Shown here: piece by piece, positions 34,301-42,600 of the stretch
Numbering within the stretch: the stretch's first letter is position 1
Layout of the letters: every line of letters starts with the position of its first letter
Assembly: GCA_031769625.1 (NCBI GenBank)
Contig: JAUIMM010000211.1
Location: 11,241,001-11,305,000, forward strand
From: Taudactylus pleione
Lineage: Eukaryota > Chordata > Amphibia > Anura > Myobatrachidae
Reading direction: 5' to 3'
Length of the DNA: 64,000 nt
The notes under the pieces: model-generated
Told to the model about the DNA's origin: nothing
Database searches by the model: none
The model's input: only the letters and a program-made list of their open reading frames with translations
Made by a program: the position numbers and the translations under genes

Positions 34301-36476
34301 TAAAATGAAACTTAAATAATCTTTATAATTATTTTAATTGGACGTTGTGCTCAGGAAACAAACCTATACCCAATCGGAGCATTAGAACGATTGTAATGCA
34401 CAAGTTACATGCGTTAACTGCTGTAGAAAATTCACCCACAGATGTGTCCTCATAAATCTAATGTCTTTACGCCATACGGCGCGACTGGGACAGTCCGTGT
34501 GCTGTAGCGTTCCCTATTTGCCTCTTATTTGGATGGCCGATGCAGCGAAACGCCGCTCACCGTGTACTACAGACGCTGGGCTGCAACTTAAACCGCTCAG
34601 GAATTAGGGCCTGATTCAGACCCACTCGCGAGCGGCTGTCCGCTCGCAAGTGGGTCGATGGTCTGCACTGAGCATGCGCACGACGGAGGGAGCTCCGTCG
34701 TGCGCATGCGCCAGACGCGACGAGCGAAGGACTTTCCTTCGCTCGTTGTGTCTGATCAAAGGGGGCGTGCTGTCGATGTTGATTGACAGCACGCCCCCTT
34801 TGGTGGGCGTGCCTCCCTGACGGGGGCGTTCCCAAGGGAACGCCTCCCGTCAGAAGCCGGCCCACTGACATCACTAGTGATGTCAGTGGGAGTGATTTTG
34901 GCTCTGATAGAGCCAAAATCACTCCGGGCCTTGCGGTTGAAAACCTCAACCGCAGGCTCCGGCTCGCAGTTTCGATGGTCGCGTCGCGATGGTCAAGACC
35001 ATCGCGGCCATCAAACTGCACGCTCGTATAGGCTGTGGGTGGTGACCCACAGCTATACGAGCGTCCAGGAGGACGCTCCATTTTTATGGAGGGCGGCCCT
35101 CATTCAGAGCGTGCGCTCTGCTCAGAGCGTACGGCTCTGAATGAGGGCCTTAGTTTCAATAAGTCGCAGATGAAGCACAGTGGACTTGGCTTGAGAAAAA
35201 GCTCCGGCCGCTGCATCGGAGCCGTTCTTACACAGATTAAGACTCATGGGGAATCCACGGGAGGTATTCAATTGTCCCCGAAAGCTGGGACTATTTTGCG
35301 GCTGTGATTGCGAAAGCGCATGGATCCGGGAACTTATCCTATGTGTTTTCATTGGGAAACGGGAAATTTTTCATGCGGTAAAAACTAAGGGGTAATTGAG
35401 TTGGCCAGAAAAAAAATTGCGGTAAAGTCGCGTTTTTACTGCACGAGAAATTATCATGTGCAATTGAATTCCCATCTCAGTCGCACGCATCATATACAAT
35501 CGTCGCACATCAAATTGATCAGCGTAATGTAGTATTGTCGTTCCCAGATGCTTCACTCAGGCGTATAAGATGAAAATTTTTGCGCGAGAAAAACGTTCGG
35601 TGCGGCCGAATCGCCCAGCACATGACGCTCCGAGAGGGGCTAATTGCCGCGACTTGAGCCACAGTGTATGAGGACACATCTGTATTTTGAATCAGATAAT
35701 ATGCAACTAACTTTCTACTTTTGGTAGATATTGGCCATGCTCATTAACTATACAACAGACATTCCTCACTTAACGACCTACCTATTTAGCGACCGTTCGG
35801 ACTTCGGACCGGCACTCCGACCAGCTAACTGGGGCGTTCTCTCGGAGGAGGTGGGGGCACACACAGGTACGTGTCACCCTCAGCCTGGGTCCTGCTGCTT
35901 CCCGGTTACTATATGTCCTCTCTTAACAACCGAGTACTCGGTCGTTAAATGAGGAATGTCTTTTTTTAGCATTTGGCACTTTGTAGTTTGAACTTGGTGT
36001 CTTACGTTTAATAATTAGCGTCCTGTTGCTCTACAGGTAATTCACTTCATTTCTTACCCCTATCCTAGGCCATTGAGTTTCTGCAAAACAATTCCAAGAA
36101 ATTCCGTTTTGCCCGTACTAAGGTGCTGCCAGTAAGCGGGGCTTTTCACACTCGCCTGATGGAACCCGCCGTGGAACCTCTCAAGAAAGTTCTGAAGACC
36201 TTAAACTTCAAGCAGCCGCTCGTTAACGTGTACTGTAACGTCGACGGAAAACGGTACCGACACGCGGCAGGTATACAGGATCTCCTCGCCAAGCAGCTGG
36301 TTTCCCCTGTGAAATGGGAGCAGATAATGCATGCCATCTACGAAAGGAGACAAGGAATCGAATTCCCCTGGACCCTGGAAATGGGACCAGGAATCCAGCT
36401 GGGGACAATGCTAAAGATTTGCAATTTAAAGGCTTGGAGATCTTACAAAAACATTGATGTTTTTGAAAACGACTGA
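22302..36476 (+). CDS. MCAT: Malonyl-CoA:ACP transacylase, mitochondrial (four coding exons)
   Basis: The exons are 22302-22742, 24840-24927, 27444-27661 and 36069-36476 (stop TGA). They join in frame to 384 residues; human MCAT has about 390. The start is the first ATG after an in-frame TAG at 22272-22274. The N-terminus (FILRPLMYRRPLLLLAP) is basic and lacks acids, like a mitochondrial presequence. The acyltransferase motifs are LFPGQGSQQVGM (residues 72-83), the nucleophile in GFSVGEY (Ser159), Arg184 in YAVKVRAEAMQ, and the catalytic His276 in VSGAFHTRLMEPA. The enzyme moves malonyl from CoA to the mitochondrial acyl carrier protein for type II fatty acid synthesis, which supplies octanoate for lipoate. 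The third intron (8.4 kb) contains a same-strand DIRS retrotransposon. No coding defect is seen. Confidence 0.98.
23724..24594. mobile_element. MITE (AAAGCTGGGTACACAC ends) split by hairpin element
   Basis: The left end taaagctgggtacacacaag and right end gtgtgtacccagcattag are inverted. The two halves (about 185 and 150 bp) are separated by the hairpin element at 23909-24442. This gives the order of insertion: this MITE first, the hairpin element later. Confidence 0.75.
23909..24442 (-). mobile_element. Tandem-hairpin MITE-like element, copy 2 (inverted)
   Basis: This 534 bp copy is in the opposite orientation to copy 1, from GGGTCTCATTCAGACCC to GGCTCTGAATCAGGCCC. Flanks are ACT and ACA (one mismatch). 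The same hairpins recur in reverse order, including a 19-bp perfect stem with a 4-nt loop (23972-24013), the caccaaagggggcgtgctgtc stem pair (about 24042-24093), the AGGCGTTCCCATGGGAACGCCT-type palindrome (about 24122-24143), the 30-bp palindrome around atcactagtgat, and the gatggtcgcgatggtc stem. It lies in MCAT intron 1. Confidence 0.85.
25057..25214. mobile_element. hAT/Charlie-like MITE
   Basis: The inverted ends are AGGGGTGGGCAATAAG and CTTATTGCCCACCCCTG. The inner segments (acaaatcccagcattc, gctgggatatgtagttc) resemble widespread vertebrate hAT-derived repeats. I saw no clear 8-bp duplication. Confidence 0.7.
25485..25680. mobile_element. Palindromic MITE (actaaagtgagagttttta arms)
   Basis: Long complementary arms (gggtaaatttactaaagtga and tcactttagtaaatttatcc; agcaaccaatcagattctag against ctgattggttgctatgg) let the whole element fold back. 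Other copies: one arm at about 5086-5205, and full copies at 51480-51653 and 53329-53498. Confidence 0.8.
26815..27022. mobile_element. MITE with 24-bp inverted ends
   Basis: The ends ggaggtcaatccaattagcc and ggctaattggattgacccct are near-perfect complements. The interior has complementary words around gcttgcaagc. It is non-coding and lies in MCAT intron 2. Confidence 0.8.
28112..28266. repeat. DIRS left inverted terminal repeat
   Basis: From about 28136 to 28266 (ggtccacagggttgacc to ggcacctcagt) it is the exact reverse complement of 34073-34203. The outermost 25 bp (ttctacttcagggtccatag) differ from the right end but are matched exactly by the internal complementary region at 33814-33859. 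Confidence 0.92.
29291..30775 (+). CDS. DIRS gag-like ORF1 (494 aa, prematurely stopped)
   Basis: The likely start is MSDEEVERSVAPVLASCG; an in-frame ATG at 29195 would add 32 residues but lies in leader-like sequence. The N-terminus has a four-cysteine pattern (CGRC ... CSRC) that could bind zinc, followed by a proline-rich stretch, an acidic segment (DSEGSSDDGEVPDDTDSDAS) and a basic C-terminal tail. The TAG at 30773-30775 falls in the second unit of a short direct duplication (aaggcgaaaggt.agtccttcccga); beyond it the same frame stays open to a TGA at 30878-30880. The product is presumed to be the structural, nucleic-acid-binding protein of the element. Confidence 0.75.
   Translation: MSDEEVERSVAPVLASCGRCSAGVDREDLSQDGLCSRCQVAPGPSRPSLAQEPPWAMFSQVLVSIADRLSVPTALPTRAVPQPTIPHSPGVPQLLRRPPGSQSVGPYAGLPMYIQASPVPQQPVVPFQAPMATPPPWVDVLSNSVQNLAAASSAFQSMLQTDMPSRISKRPLMTQAAQVSDSEGSSDDGEVPDDTDSDASVQEMDTKSSINVRALVRAVRAILLIEDEAPVPKSKFPSFKKTKVASAVFPLSDQLTDHMAVAWQAPSKRFLPQKRLASNYPFPEAHCKKWETPSAVDSHVTRLTRGATLPLPSISSLKDPTDRKVETCLKSIYSLSGAVARPSMAISWVAKAIEGWANALEDTFPDDAPDVQRALLGQMRDAASYIGEASLDASLLTSRVSAAAVSGRRSLWLRSWRADSDSKKGLEALPFNGELLFGPDLDKIVDTLAKSKSAFLPSAALPAKVRSSAFRSFRFQGKAKGQSFPRQSASKAKG
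30834..33794 (+). CDS. DIRS long frame: RT N-terminus, then tyrosine recombinase (986 codons open)
   Basis: Three parts share this frame. From about 31060 to 31240 it encodes the start of the reverse transcriptase (AIESLLKAGVIVPVP ... LVQKPNGSHRPILNLKSLN). From 31246 to about 32730 it merely stays open opposite the RT/RNase H frame. From about 32730 to the TAG at 33792-33794 it encodes the tyrosine recombinase: an N-terminal helical part (YHRVWHTYFQWCESR), the first catalytic arginine in ASARRVSELGAL (residues 797-798), HSTRS with the His and second Arg (924, 927), and the nucleophile candidate Tyr960 in LRFYAFD. The R-H-R-Y set is intact. Extensive overlap of the YR and RT frames is typical of DIRS elements. 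Confidence 0.85.
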   Translation: MLGALLPSRKINLRPDGTGLPLGDLRVGGRLLLFAQCWHNTTTDAWVREVVSQGYALSFRHRPPHQFFCTSPSQDKTKALQVQEAIESLLKAGVIVPVPLSQRGAGYYSSLFLVQKPNGSHRPILNLKSLNKFLRVQDGNVTFHHSGDGTGGLHGVPGHPGRLPPCSDSIFTPAVSEVRYPSTPLSVPGATLWSLHGTEGVHEDYGGHGRTSSEPECTAAAVSGRPPVAGELPGGTASTSPPDDRLPASTRVVDKLEKVLPDSITADGSFGSPAGFASAKDLPDSGEGRLPTAADTQLPEPLPPVGPFGYESSGVHGVDIRHGGICPVPFPAPAGADSIRMEQVTSPDPLSGAGVVSGRSAIFGLVASDSSSGRGAPILDPGLGPAHDGCQSPGLGGSDRLFVASGSLVSGRSTSPHQHPGTAGSIQGPAVVRPRSSRKGGTGAVRQRHHGGVYQPPRRNSQSGSDVGGVSYPDLGGGSHSGDLCGLHPRSPQLGGGLPQPSQRASRGMVASPRGVSATRGQVGTAGAGLDGLPSQSQVARLRVKDKRRRRKSGGRAVGEMDVSPGVSVSSAIPASSGSAEIQAGRRHARAGSSGVAQTSLVLRSQEPLHRRSVPSSSASGPVVSGALPLPGSGSAVFDGVAFETAVLRSWGFSSSVIGTMLRARKPASARIYHRVWHTYFQWCESRHYDPQVFRVSRILEFLQSGLDLGLRLASLKVHVSALSVWFQRRIAILPDVHTFFQGVLRIQPPFVPPVAPWDLAVVLRVLQGPPFEPLEAVELKWLTFKTVFLLAIASARRVSELGALSCRPPFLIFHQDRAVLRTRPEFLPKVVSKFHINQELVVPAFQSPDLSAGETSLDVVRALRIYVDRTASVRKSDSLFILFGFHKRGWPANKQTLARWLRSVICEAYAQEGLPVPASVKAHSTRSVGPSWAARRGASAVQLCKAATWSSIQTFLRFYAFDTFASQDASFGRRVLLSAQERPRP
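31246..32778 (+). CDS. DIRS reverse transcriptase / RNase H / methyltransferase-like ORF (510 codons)
   Basis: It reads METLRSIILAMEPGDYMVSLDIQDAY (palm with metal-binding Asp), FRALPFGLSTAPRVFTKIM, and the catalytic box PYLDDLLLLA (YLDD at residues 85-88). RNase H follows, with TTDASLRGWGAV (Asp252), ILELRAVYRAL, QSDNATTVAYINHQGG and NWEADFLSRH. After residue 386 comes WGLPELDLMASRRNHKLP ... LAYLFPPLSLLPRVL, similar to the DAM methyltransferase-like region of DIRS elements. The ATG is internal to the RT: the first RT motifs lie in the other frame (31060-31240), so the domain is split and this copy is probably not functional. Confidence 0.88.
   Translation: METLRSIILAMEPGDYMVSLDIQDAYLHVPIASSHQRYLRFAILQHHYQFRALPFGLSTAPRVFTKIMAVMAAHLRNQNVRLLPYLDDLLLLASSPEVLLQHLHLTIACLQAHGWLINWKKSSLIPSQRMVHLGALLDSRQQRIFLTPEKVASLQLRIHSCLSRCRLSVHSAMRVLGSMVSTFDMVEFAQFHSRPLQGLILSEWNRLPHRIRSQVLVLSPDVRQSLAWWLQTAHLVEGRPFWIPDWVLLTTDASLRGWGAVTGSLSLQGRWSAEEALLPINILELRAVYRALQSSGPALHGRAVQVQSDNATTVAYINHQGGTRSQAAMSEVSRILTWAEGHIPAISAVFIPGVLNWEADFLSRHNVHPGEWSLHPEVFQLLVDRWGLPELDLMASRRNHKLPVYGSRTRDAGASLVDALLVKWTFHLAYLFPPLSLLPRVLRKFKQDGGMLVLVAPAWPRRPWYSDLRSLSIDAPYLLPQRRDLLSQGPCLYPDLGRLSLTAWLLRQPS
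33814..33926. repeat. DIRS internal complementary region
   Basis: 33814-33859 is the reverse complement of the left outer end (28112-28157). 33860-33926 (aagagatatggtaagaactt ... tccatagggtccacaggg) is the reverse complement of the right outer end, with one mismatch (cgaag against caaag). The two complements are directly joined, as expected for the DIRS region that templates completion of the element ends and circle formation. Confidence 0.92.
34073..34258. repeat. DIRS right inverted terminal repeat
   Basis: The inner 131 bp are identical to the left repeat in inverse. The outer part extends about 40 bp further than the left end and contains a 6-bp stem GGTAAG tt CTTACC (34234-34247). Extension of one terminal repeat is a known DIRS asymmetry. 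Confidence 0.9.
34438..35683. mobile_element. Old MITE (ACAGATGTGTCCTCATA ends) carrying a nested hairpin element
   Basis: The left end ACAGATGTGTCCTCATA (34438-34454) and right end TATGAGGACACATCTGT (35667-35683) are perfect complements. Between them lies the 543-bp tandem-hairpin copy 3 and, from 35263 to about 35560, a stretch of ggtattcaattg-type sequence that may be another insert. An isolated left end of the same family occurs at 40006-40022. Confidence 0.7.
34607..35149 (-). mobile_element. Tandem-hairpin MITE-like element, copy 3 (inverted)
   Basis: This 543 bp copy runs from GGGCCTGATTCAGACCC to GGCTCTGAATGAGGGCC and is flanked by TTA at 34604-34606 and 35150-35152. The order is the same as copy 2: gcatgcgcacgacggag stem, aaagggggcgtgctgtc stem, a GGCGTTCCC/GGGAACGCC stem, the 28-30-bp palindrome around atcactagtgat, a tggctctgat/agagccaaaatcac stem, a ggtcgcg..gatggtc stem and the gctgtgggtggtgacccacagc hairpin. 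Confidence 0.87.
35757..35961. mobile_element. MITE with ends AGACATTCCTCAYTTAACGACC
   Basis: The left arm agacattcctcacttaacga and right arm tcgttaaatgaggaatgtct are complementary with one mismatch. A second inner pair (gaccgttcgg/ccgagtactcggtc) is present. It lies about 110 bp before the last MCAT exon. Confidence 0.75.
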
Positions 36477-37325
36477 CTGTAACAACTTCAATCTTTTCCT
36501 GGATTCCTGAGCGATCGCTTAAAATTAAACCCAAAGTACTAGTTGCTTTACCCATGGTTGCTAGTAATAGTTATAGCTCTACTTGCAACCTTGTCACCGA
36601 CTCGAGGAAGATTACAGAGGATGTGTTGAGAGAGCAGTTTTCATACACGGCTCATACAGAAATTCTTTTTTCTAGATAAATTAGTATATTTTCTCTATTT
36701 ATATGTGTAGCTTTCATAGAGAATACAAAATTTATATTTTGGATGTTAATTTTCGAAGCAGAATTCATCACTCTCTGGCATACTCTGTGCTTTAAAAATG
36801 ACAGACCTGGTTGCTAAGGGTTACAGCGCTTGTTTTGCATAGTCATCTATGCTCCAGTTTTCATAACTGTCCCTCTGTGTATGAAACTCTTCTCTAATCT
36901 CTGGGCACTACTGATGCCCCCGTGTGCAAGTGGAAATACAACAACACTATTGTACATTGAGCTATACTGAACCTGAACATGCAACAATGGCGCCCCAGTG
37001 TTTTTAGCAACAGGGGATTCTAATTTTTGTGAAATTAAATCTGCAAATATGCCATTTACAAATAGCTATTTTTTGGTTTGCATGGAAGTTCCTGCAGTTT
37101 TTACTATGTATTCATTGTTTTATGTTTCCAGGGTTTTTTCATTTCTTTTGTGCTTTTCACCAGTTTGTTTATATCATCAGGCAACAATTTTTTTATTTTT
37201 TTTTCTCTTCCCATGGACATCACGCGGTCCTGCATCCGATACAACTATGTCTAGAACAGCTTTGTGTCATTATCCAACTGCAAACAGTGACAATTACAGA
37301 TTACCATTAAATGATATGGAATAAA
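36477..37325 (+). terminator. MCAT: MCAT 3' UTR and poly(A) signal
   Basis: The stop codon is followed by about 850 bp without splice signals, then AATAAA at 37320-37325. No other strong signal precedes it. Confidence 0.65.
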
Positions 37326-38304
37326 AGCTCCGAGTATATGGCGGCTTGGTACAGTGCCACATGCATCCAAGTGATGTCACTAGATTCTCCACTGCCTTGA
37401 GTATATGTAGATCGGTATGGTATATTATGCCGACATTCAAAATGCCAACAGCTACCATAAAGTTGATATTGCCTGGCTATCGACATTGTGAGTGTCGACA
37501 GCGGGATTTAGCGATACATTTCACTCTAATGCTAATTGCAGCCTACTCCTGAAATTGTGTGTCGACATTCTGACTGTATACCGTGTAGGTAAGTGGTTCC
37601 CAATTCCAGTCCTCCAGTACCACCAACAGGTCATGATTTGGAGGTCATCTTTTTTTCCTGGGTCGGTACGTATCCCACCTGCTTCCACAGACAGAAATCC
37701 TGAAAACACGACCTGGAGTAGATGATGTACTTTAATCATGTAATATTCTGCCTAAATAGCAGTGACACCTTCAGGTTATAGTGAGTACTGTATGCTTTGG
37801 GTGATGTGTAATATGGGAAAGGGTATTAGTTTTGATTAAATCACAGTTCTCCTTTTACTTTATATTCCCTGTTATCGCTGGAATGATTACCAGCGGGTGG
37901 GATTAGCATCTATAATCCCTGTAAATCCTGGCAGTACAGCTCTGCTCCCACGCGATACTCTCTCACTATTGTCGGGTGTTGTGTAAACACCACTCTGGTT
38001 TCACTTCTTGAAATTGGATAATGAGGAAATGAGGTCCCCAGTGTCCAATTAGATCCGTGTTTACATGAATACAATGAGCAGAACTTTGGTCATTGGAGTT
38101 CAGTACCTCTGAACTGATGCAGGGCTATTCTTCCTCATTCCGCGGTGATTATGGAAAGATTTGTACTGAATTATCTGCTGCCTAATGGTAGAAAATGTGA
38201 CCTCACCTCTGTGCTGCAGACTCTTAATATGTGCAGCAACATTATTTCAAGAGAGTAAAAAAAAAAGTTGCCATAATCCTGGTGGGTTGTCAAATTCTCT
38301 TGTA

Positions 38305-38825
38305 GGGGCCCATTTATCAACAATCGCGTCTGCAATGCCATCTGGGTGCGATACTAGCGCCCATGATCACATTGCAGGATGTGCGATGATAACGCTGGTA
38401 TGTATCAAATGGTACATTAAGGGACAAGGGCGGTCCTGAAAGGAGCCTGTCCCTGCGATGTGCTTGGAGTGATGTGACCACATCAGCGGCCTCTGCACTT
38501 TTGTGCCGGGACTTGGTCTACAAATCGTACGTGCGCGGCGGCCATTGCCGGGAAAGGCTTCTCCTGAACCCTCTCCCGGTAATATTTGCATTGTGTAGCC
38601 CAGATGACGTTGGCTGCGAAGGCCAAACTCCGGAATAGCCTGAGTTTTTGTAAATCTGACCGCATCTCAACCCCTATAGATACCTATGGGGGTTGCGGCT
38701 GCTGTTGGAAATTGAGGGACAGCAGCAGATGTGGGAGATATAATCTCCTATGATCCCTCCATAATACCTCTGGGGGATACTAAATATTTTCAAATATCCC
38801 CCAAAAACGGGTATTTTTCAGTTAG
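38305..38825. mobile_element. Truncated copy of the GGGGCCCATTTAT hairpin family
   Basis: It starts GGGGCCCATTTATCAACAATCGC and shares inner words with the 13502 element (gggggatactaaatat, cccccaaaaacgggtatttt). The matching right end was not found, so it is probably truncated. Confidence 0.65.
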
Positions 38826-38884
38826 TATGGGATGCAGTAAGAAGTGTGATTAGTGTTATCTGTTAGGATAACATGCTTTTCTGG

Positions 38885-39175
38885 CCAGAGCAAAGTTTTC
38901 TGTTGTCATAGAAACTGCTTTGCTGCCTGCTTCCTATACTCTGTTGTCATGGAAACTGCTTTGCTGCCTGCTTAATATACTCTGTTGCCATGGAAACTGC
39001 TTTGCTCTTGGTTCTTATACTCTGTCATGGAAACTGCTTTGCTGCCTGCTTACTCTGTTGTCAGAGAAACTTTTGCTGTCTGCTTCCTATACTCTGTCAG
39101 ATAAACTACTTTGCTGCCTGCGTCTTGTACTCTGTTGTCATGGAAACTACTTTGCTGCCTGCTTCTTATACAATG
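38885..39175. repeat. Minisatellite of about 41 bp, seven copies
   Basis: The unit is tgttgtcatggaaactgctt followed by tgctgcctgcttcctatactc. Units vary by small deletions (30-41 bp). It lies between MCAT and BIK. Confidence 0.9.
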
Positions 39176-39276
39176 TTGCTATTCGCCAGCTGCAAGATCA
39201 GCTATACATTCACACAAAGAGCACACGTAAGGACCCAAAGTAACCATCTCTCAGCAATCAAGTTACTGAAATTGTT

Positions 39277-39282
39277 TTTATT
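39277..39282 (-). terminator. BIK: BIK candidate poly(A) signal
   Basis: On the - strand AATAAA lies about 360 bp past the BIK stop codon, a usual distance for a short 3' UTR. Confidence 0.55.
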
Positions 39283-39643
39283 AAACATTTGATTTAAAGA
39301 TTTGCGAGACAGCTTGAGGTCAGGCTGAGAAGAGGATGGCCAGCATTCCTTCTCTCACATGTACAAAAATCACCTGTCTTATGGACCTCTGAGGAATACA
39401 AGTTAAGTGCAAGATCTATAGTCATCAATCGTGGCCACGTAAAACCCACAATACATTGAATTAATTTAAAACTAGCAACCACCAAAATTTGACATTTCTC
39501 ATACAAAAACAAATTTGCAGTGACCCAGCACTATAAGAAAAATTAAAATATAAAAAGTATCATCTCAGTGTATGACTGGCACCTCCTGGGTGGCACGCAT
39601 CGACCAGAGTCCTGCCGTGGCCTCATAACATCCTCCATCTTTC

Positions 39644-42600
39644 TCAGTCATCGAGTCCCAGCTTGATAACGAGTCCGCAGACTGCAACCAGCGCAGCCAG
39701 AAGTAGCACATTCGGGAGTGTGGTCCCTGGATCCCTCGTGGATACCTGTAGAGGGGGATAGACAAGGAAAGGATGACGATGGTTATAGTTACAACTGGAA
39801 GGTCTGTAGTTACTTTAAAACAAGTTATGGGAAATGTACTTTTTTTGGGGGGGGGGGGGGGGGAGAGGGGGGGTCTGCATGCTTTTCAGGCTGAGACTTG
39901 TACCGTTCTGCTTTAGAGAGAGAGAATATTGTAGTAATACAGGACATGTATACAGAGGAAGCACAGACCTGAATTAAACTTTGACATAAGTCAAACTGCA
40001 GGTACCGATGTGTCCTCATACATCTAGCCTCCTTGCACGTTAAACAGCCCTTCTAATCGTGCTGTGCCGTGACAAAAGATTCTCTGCGCTACCGCGGCAC
40101 ACGGAGCTCCAGCGTTGTGTGGCCTCCTGGAGATAAAGCTTACTTACAGTCAGATAAGCTGCTGAAACGCTGATAATCGTTCAGATCTGGCCGACGCGCG
40201 ACCGTTTGGAATGATTGTCGCTCAGTGCATGTAGATGGCGATAATCAACGGCTGAAAAACCGTCAGGAAGGTTTGTTTTGATTATCAAACACGTTTGATC
40301 TTCCAGACCAACGTTCTGCCGATTACATGCTGTGAACGGTACATGGTAGCCACACATTATGCAGTGTACGGAGGTGCGTCTATTATCCTCACGTTGCTCA
40401 GCACCGCGTCCGTTTGGCCGGATCAGGTACTTTGGCACCTAGTATGTGGCCAGCATTAAAAATGTTTGAAAGGCAATTACATTGTCGGGAGAACCAATGC
40501 TCAGTCCCAGGGGTGTATCTACCCATTGCCAGGATGGCACTCGCCAGGGGCGCCGACCAAAGGGGGGGTGCCGTTTGGCAGTGCCACCAGCAGTCAAGAG
40601 GTGGACAAGTCCCCCAGCCCCACAAGTGTAGGGCAGACAGCAGTGAGCGCAGTCTGCCCTACACAGTTTACATACAGACAGCCGCCAGCGGCAGCTGTGT
40701 GTTTGTAATAGCAGCCAGCCAATAAGAGTCAGACAGACTCTCATTTGCTGCTGCGTAGTCTTAGAAGGGAGATGGCTGGAGCTCACTTATGAGCTCCATC
40801 TTCTGAATACCCCCACAGCATGCGATGGGAGAGATGTCATGATGTCTCTCCTATGCAGGAGAAGAACGGGCTGGGACTCAGAGAGGACAGTAGCGATCAT
40901 GTCATGAGCAGGGATCAGGTAAGTTGTATTTTTTTTCTGTATGTGTGCAAGCCTGGCACTGCAGGGGGGGCAATGAAAAAGGGGGTTACTGCCACTGGGG
41001 GCACTTTATGGGGGGATGCCCATGACTAGGGACATTGTGTAGGGGTGGCCAATTTAGGGGGGGGGACTAGTACTGGGGTCTACTACTGGGGGCACTTTAT
41101 AGGGGGACTACTACTGGGGGCAATGCAGCATTTGGGGGGACTACTGGGGGCAATGCAGCATTGGGGGGGACTACTAATGGGGCCACTGTATAAGGGGGCT
41201 ACTACTGGGGGCACTATATAGGGGGGACTACTACTGGGGGCAATGCAGCATAGGGGGGATTACTACTGGGGGCACTGCATAGGGGGGCATCAGTCCATTA
41301 CATTGCCAGGGGCGCTTTGATCCCTAGATACACCCCTGCTCAGTCCCAGTGACATCCGGCACCTATGCCTAGGTGGAGCCATGACGGCGCTGTGGGTTAT
41401 AACAGAAACCCAGAACTCGGCCCTGCCATGCTTAGTGGAAATTGGAAGCAGGTGAATTCTTGAATCACAAGTTAAAGATTATTCGTATCTATCGTTCTTA
41501 GTGGTGAAAACTGGATATACAGGTATTGTTATGTATTATCCGGAAGGCTTGGAACATGTTTTGTTTTTCAGGGGTTTTTTTTGTTTTTTTTTGCAGAACC
41601 GAAACTCTGCCGAGGCACATTTATAAATCACCCGAATCCTTTCCCCGCACTTAACCTAATTATCCTCACTAAAGTGTTTAGCGCTCGTCACATTGATGGT
41701 AGCCAAGAAGCGACAGGTCCGGTCCATGATTCAGGTGGTCACCGAATGCAGATGCAAAAATTTTTCACGTTAGATTTACAAATGTGAGTTGCATGAATCT
41801 TAAGGTATATGCAATTTAAAATCCAACGTACGGCTGCGATCAGCACAGAGATACTCCAGTCCTTGCCATCAACTGTCGGCGGACCTGACTCTGAGTCACG
41901 CTATGTCGGCATTCATGCAAACGCCCAGTGTTTTTCCGCCTCTGCATGGGTCTGAGTTTGCATGTACAGAGTCACAGTACAGATTTGGGCGCACGGTAGT
42001 AGAAATGTAAGGAGCATAAGTAACGGGGCTGGCAAAGAGGCGCACTGAGATGTTGCTTATAAACCTTGTGTCCCTGGCAGCAGTTAAAGTGAATACACTC
42101 CATTAATTTGTTGGTAAAACATTTTTTAAATAAACTTTCGCAACAGGTTTTCTCGTTTTTATTTAATAATTGTCTCAAGTTTGTTTTTTTCACGATTAGG
42201 AAAACAGAAAAAATACTGACACGCCCGAATATACAGCGAGATTACAAAACTTACCAGAGCCGTTCTTCCAGGGTTTTGTGTCACACCATGATCCACACGG
42301 CTTGTGATATTCTTAACACTTCTTAAAAGGCTCAGCACAAAGGCTTGGCAATTGCCGGCAATGCGTCTGTGAAATGACAGAGAAGGTCATGAATGGTCAT
42401 TTTTAAATTTAGTAGTTTCCCATAATGCTTTGCCATGCAAGGCTGTTGTTACATCCCTAGAGCCTGTAGGCACCACCCATGAGGACCTAAGTCCCGCCCT
42501 CTAGCAACCCTTCTATCTCTAAAAAATAAAACATCATTTCATACTTCCCAACAGTCCTAATTCTGGCAAAACAGTCTCAATTTAAGGAAACTGTCCAGCT

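Larger units (their letters stand above)
27662..36068. other. MCAT: MCAT intron 3 (8.4 kb), occupied by nested transposons
   Basis: It contains the DIRS element (28112-34258), then an old MITE (34438-35683) carrying a tandem-hairpin copy (34607-35149), and a short MITE (35757-35961). The remaining unique sequence is 27662-28111 and about 100 bp before the last exon. Confidence 0.8.
37326..39255. other. MCAT-BIK intergenic region (convergent genes)
   Basis: It contains a gtcgaca-word repeat (37405-37580), a short element around gtggttcccaattccagtcc (about 37590-37740), a truncated relative of the third hairpin family (38305-38825) and a 41-bp minisatellite. No gene was recognised. Confidence 0.65.
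39746..42254. other. BIK: BIK intron between the last two coding exons
   Basis: It contains a poly-G tract (39847-39874), remnants of a gatgtgtcctcata-ended MITE (40006 on), and an 831-bp hAT-like element with a tandem-repeat core. The last 900 bp show nothing recognisable. Confidence 0.65.

Noticed and set aside
34557..35081. 174-codon open frame on the - strand and smaller ones in the other hairpin copies
   Set aside because: They lie in the tandem-hairpin elements, differ in frame and sequence between copies, and show no protein motif.
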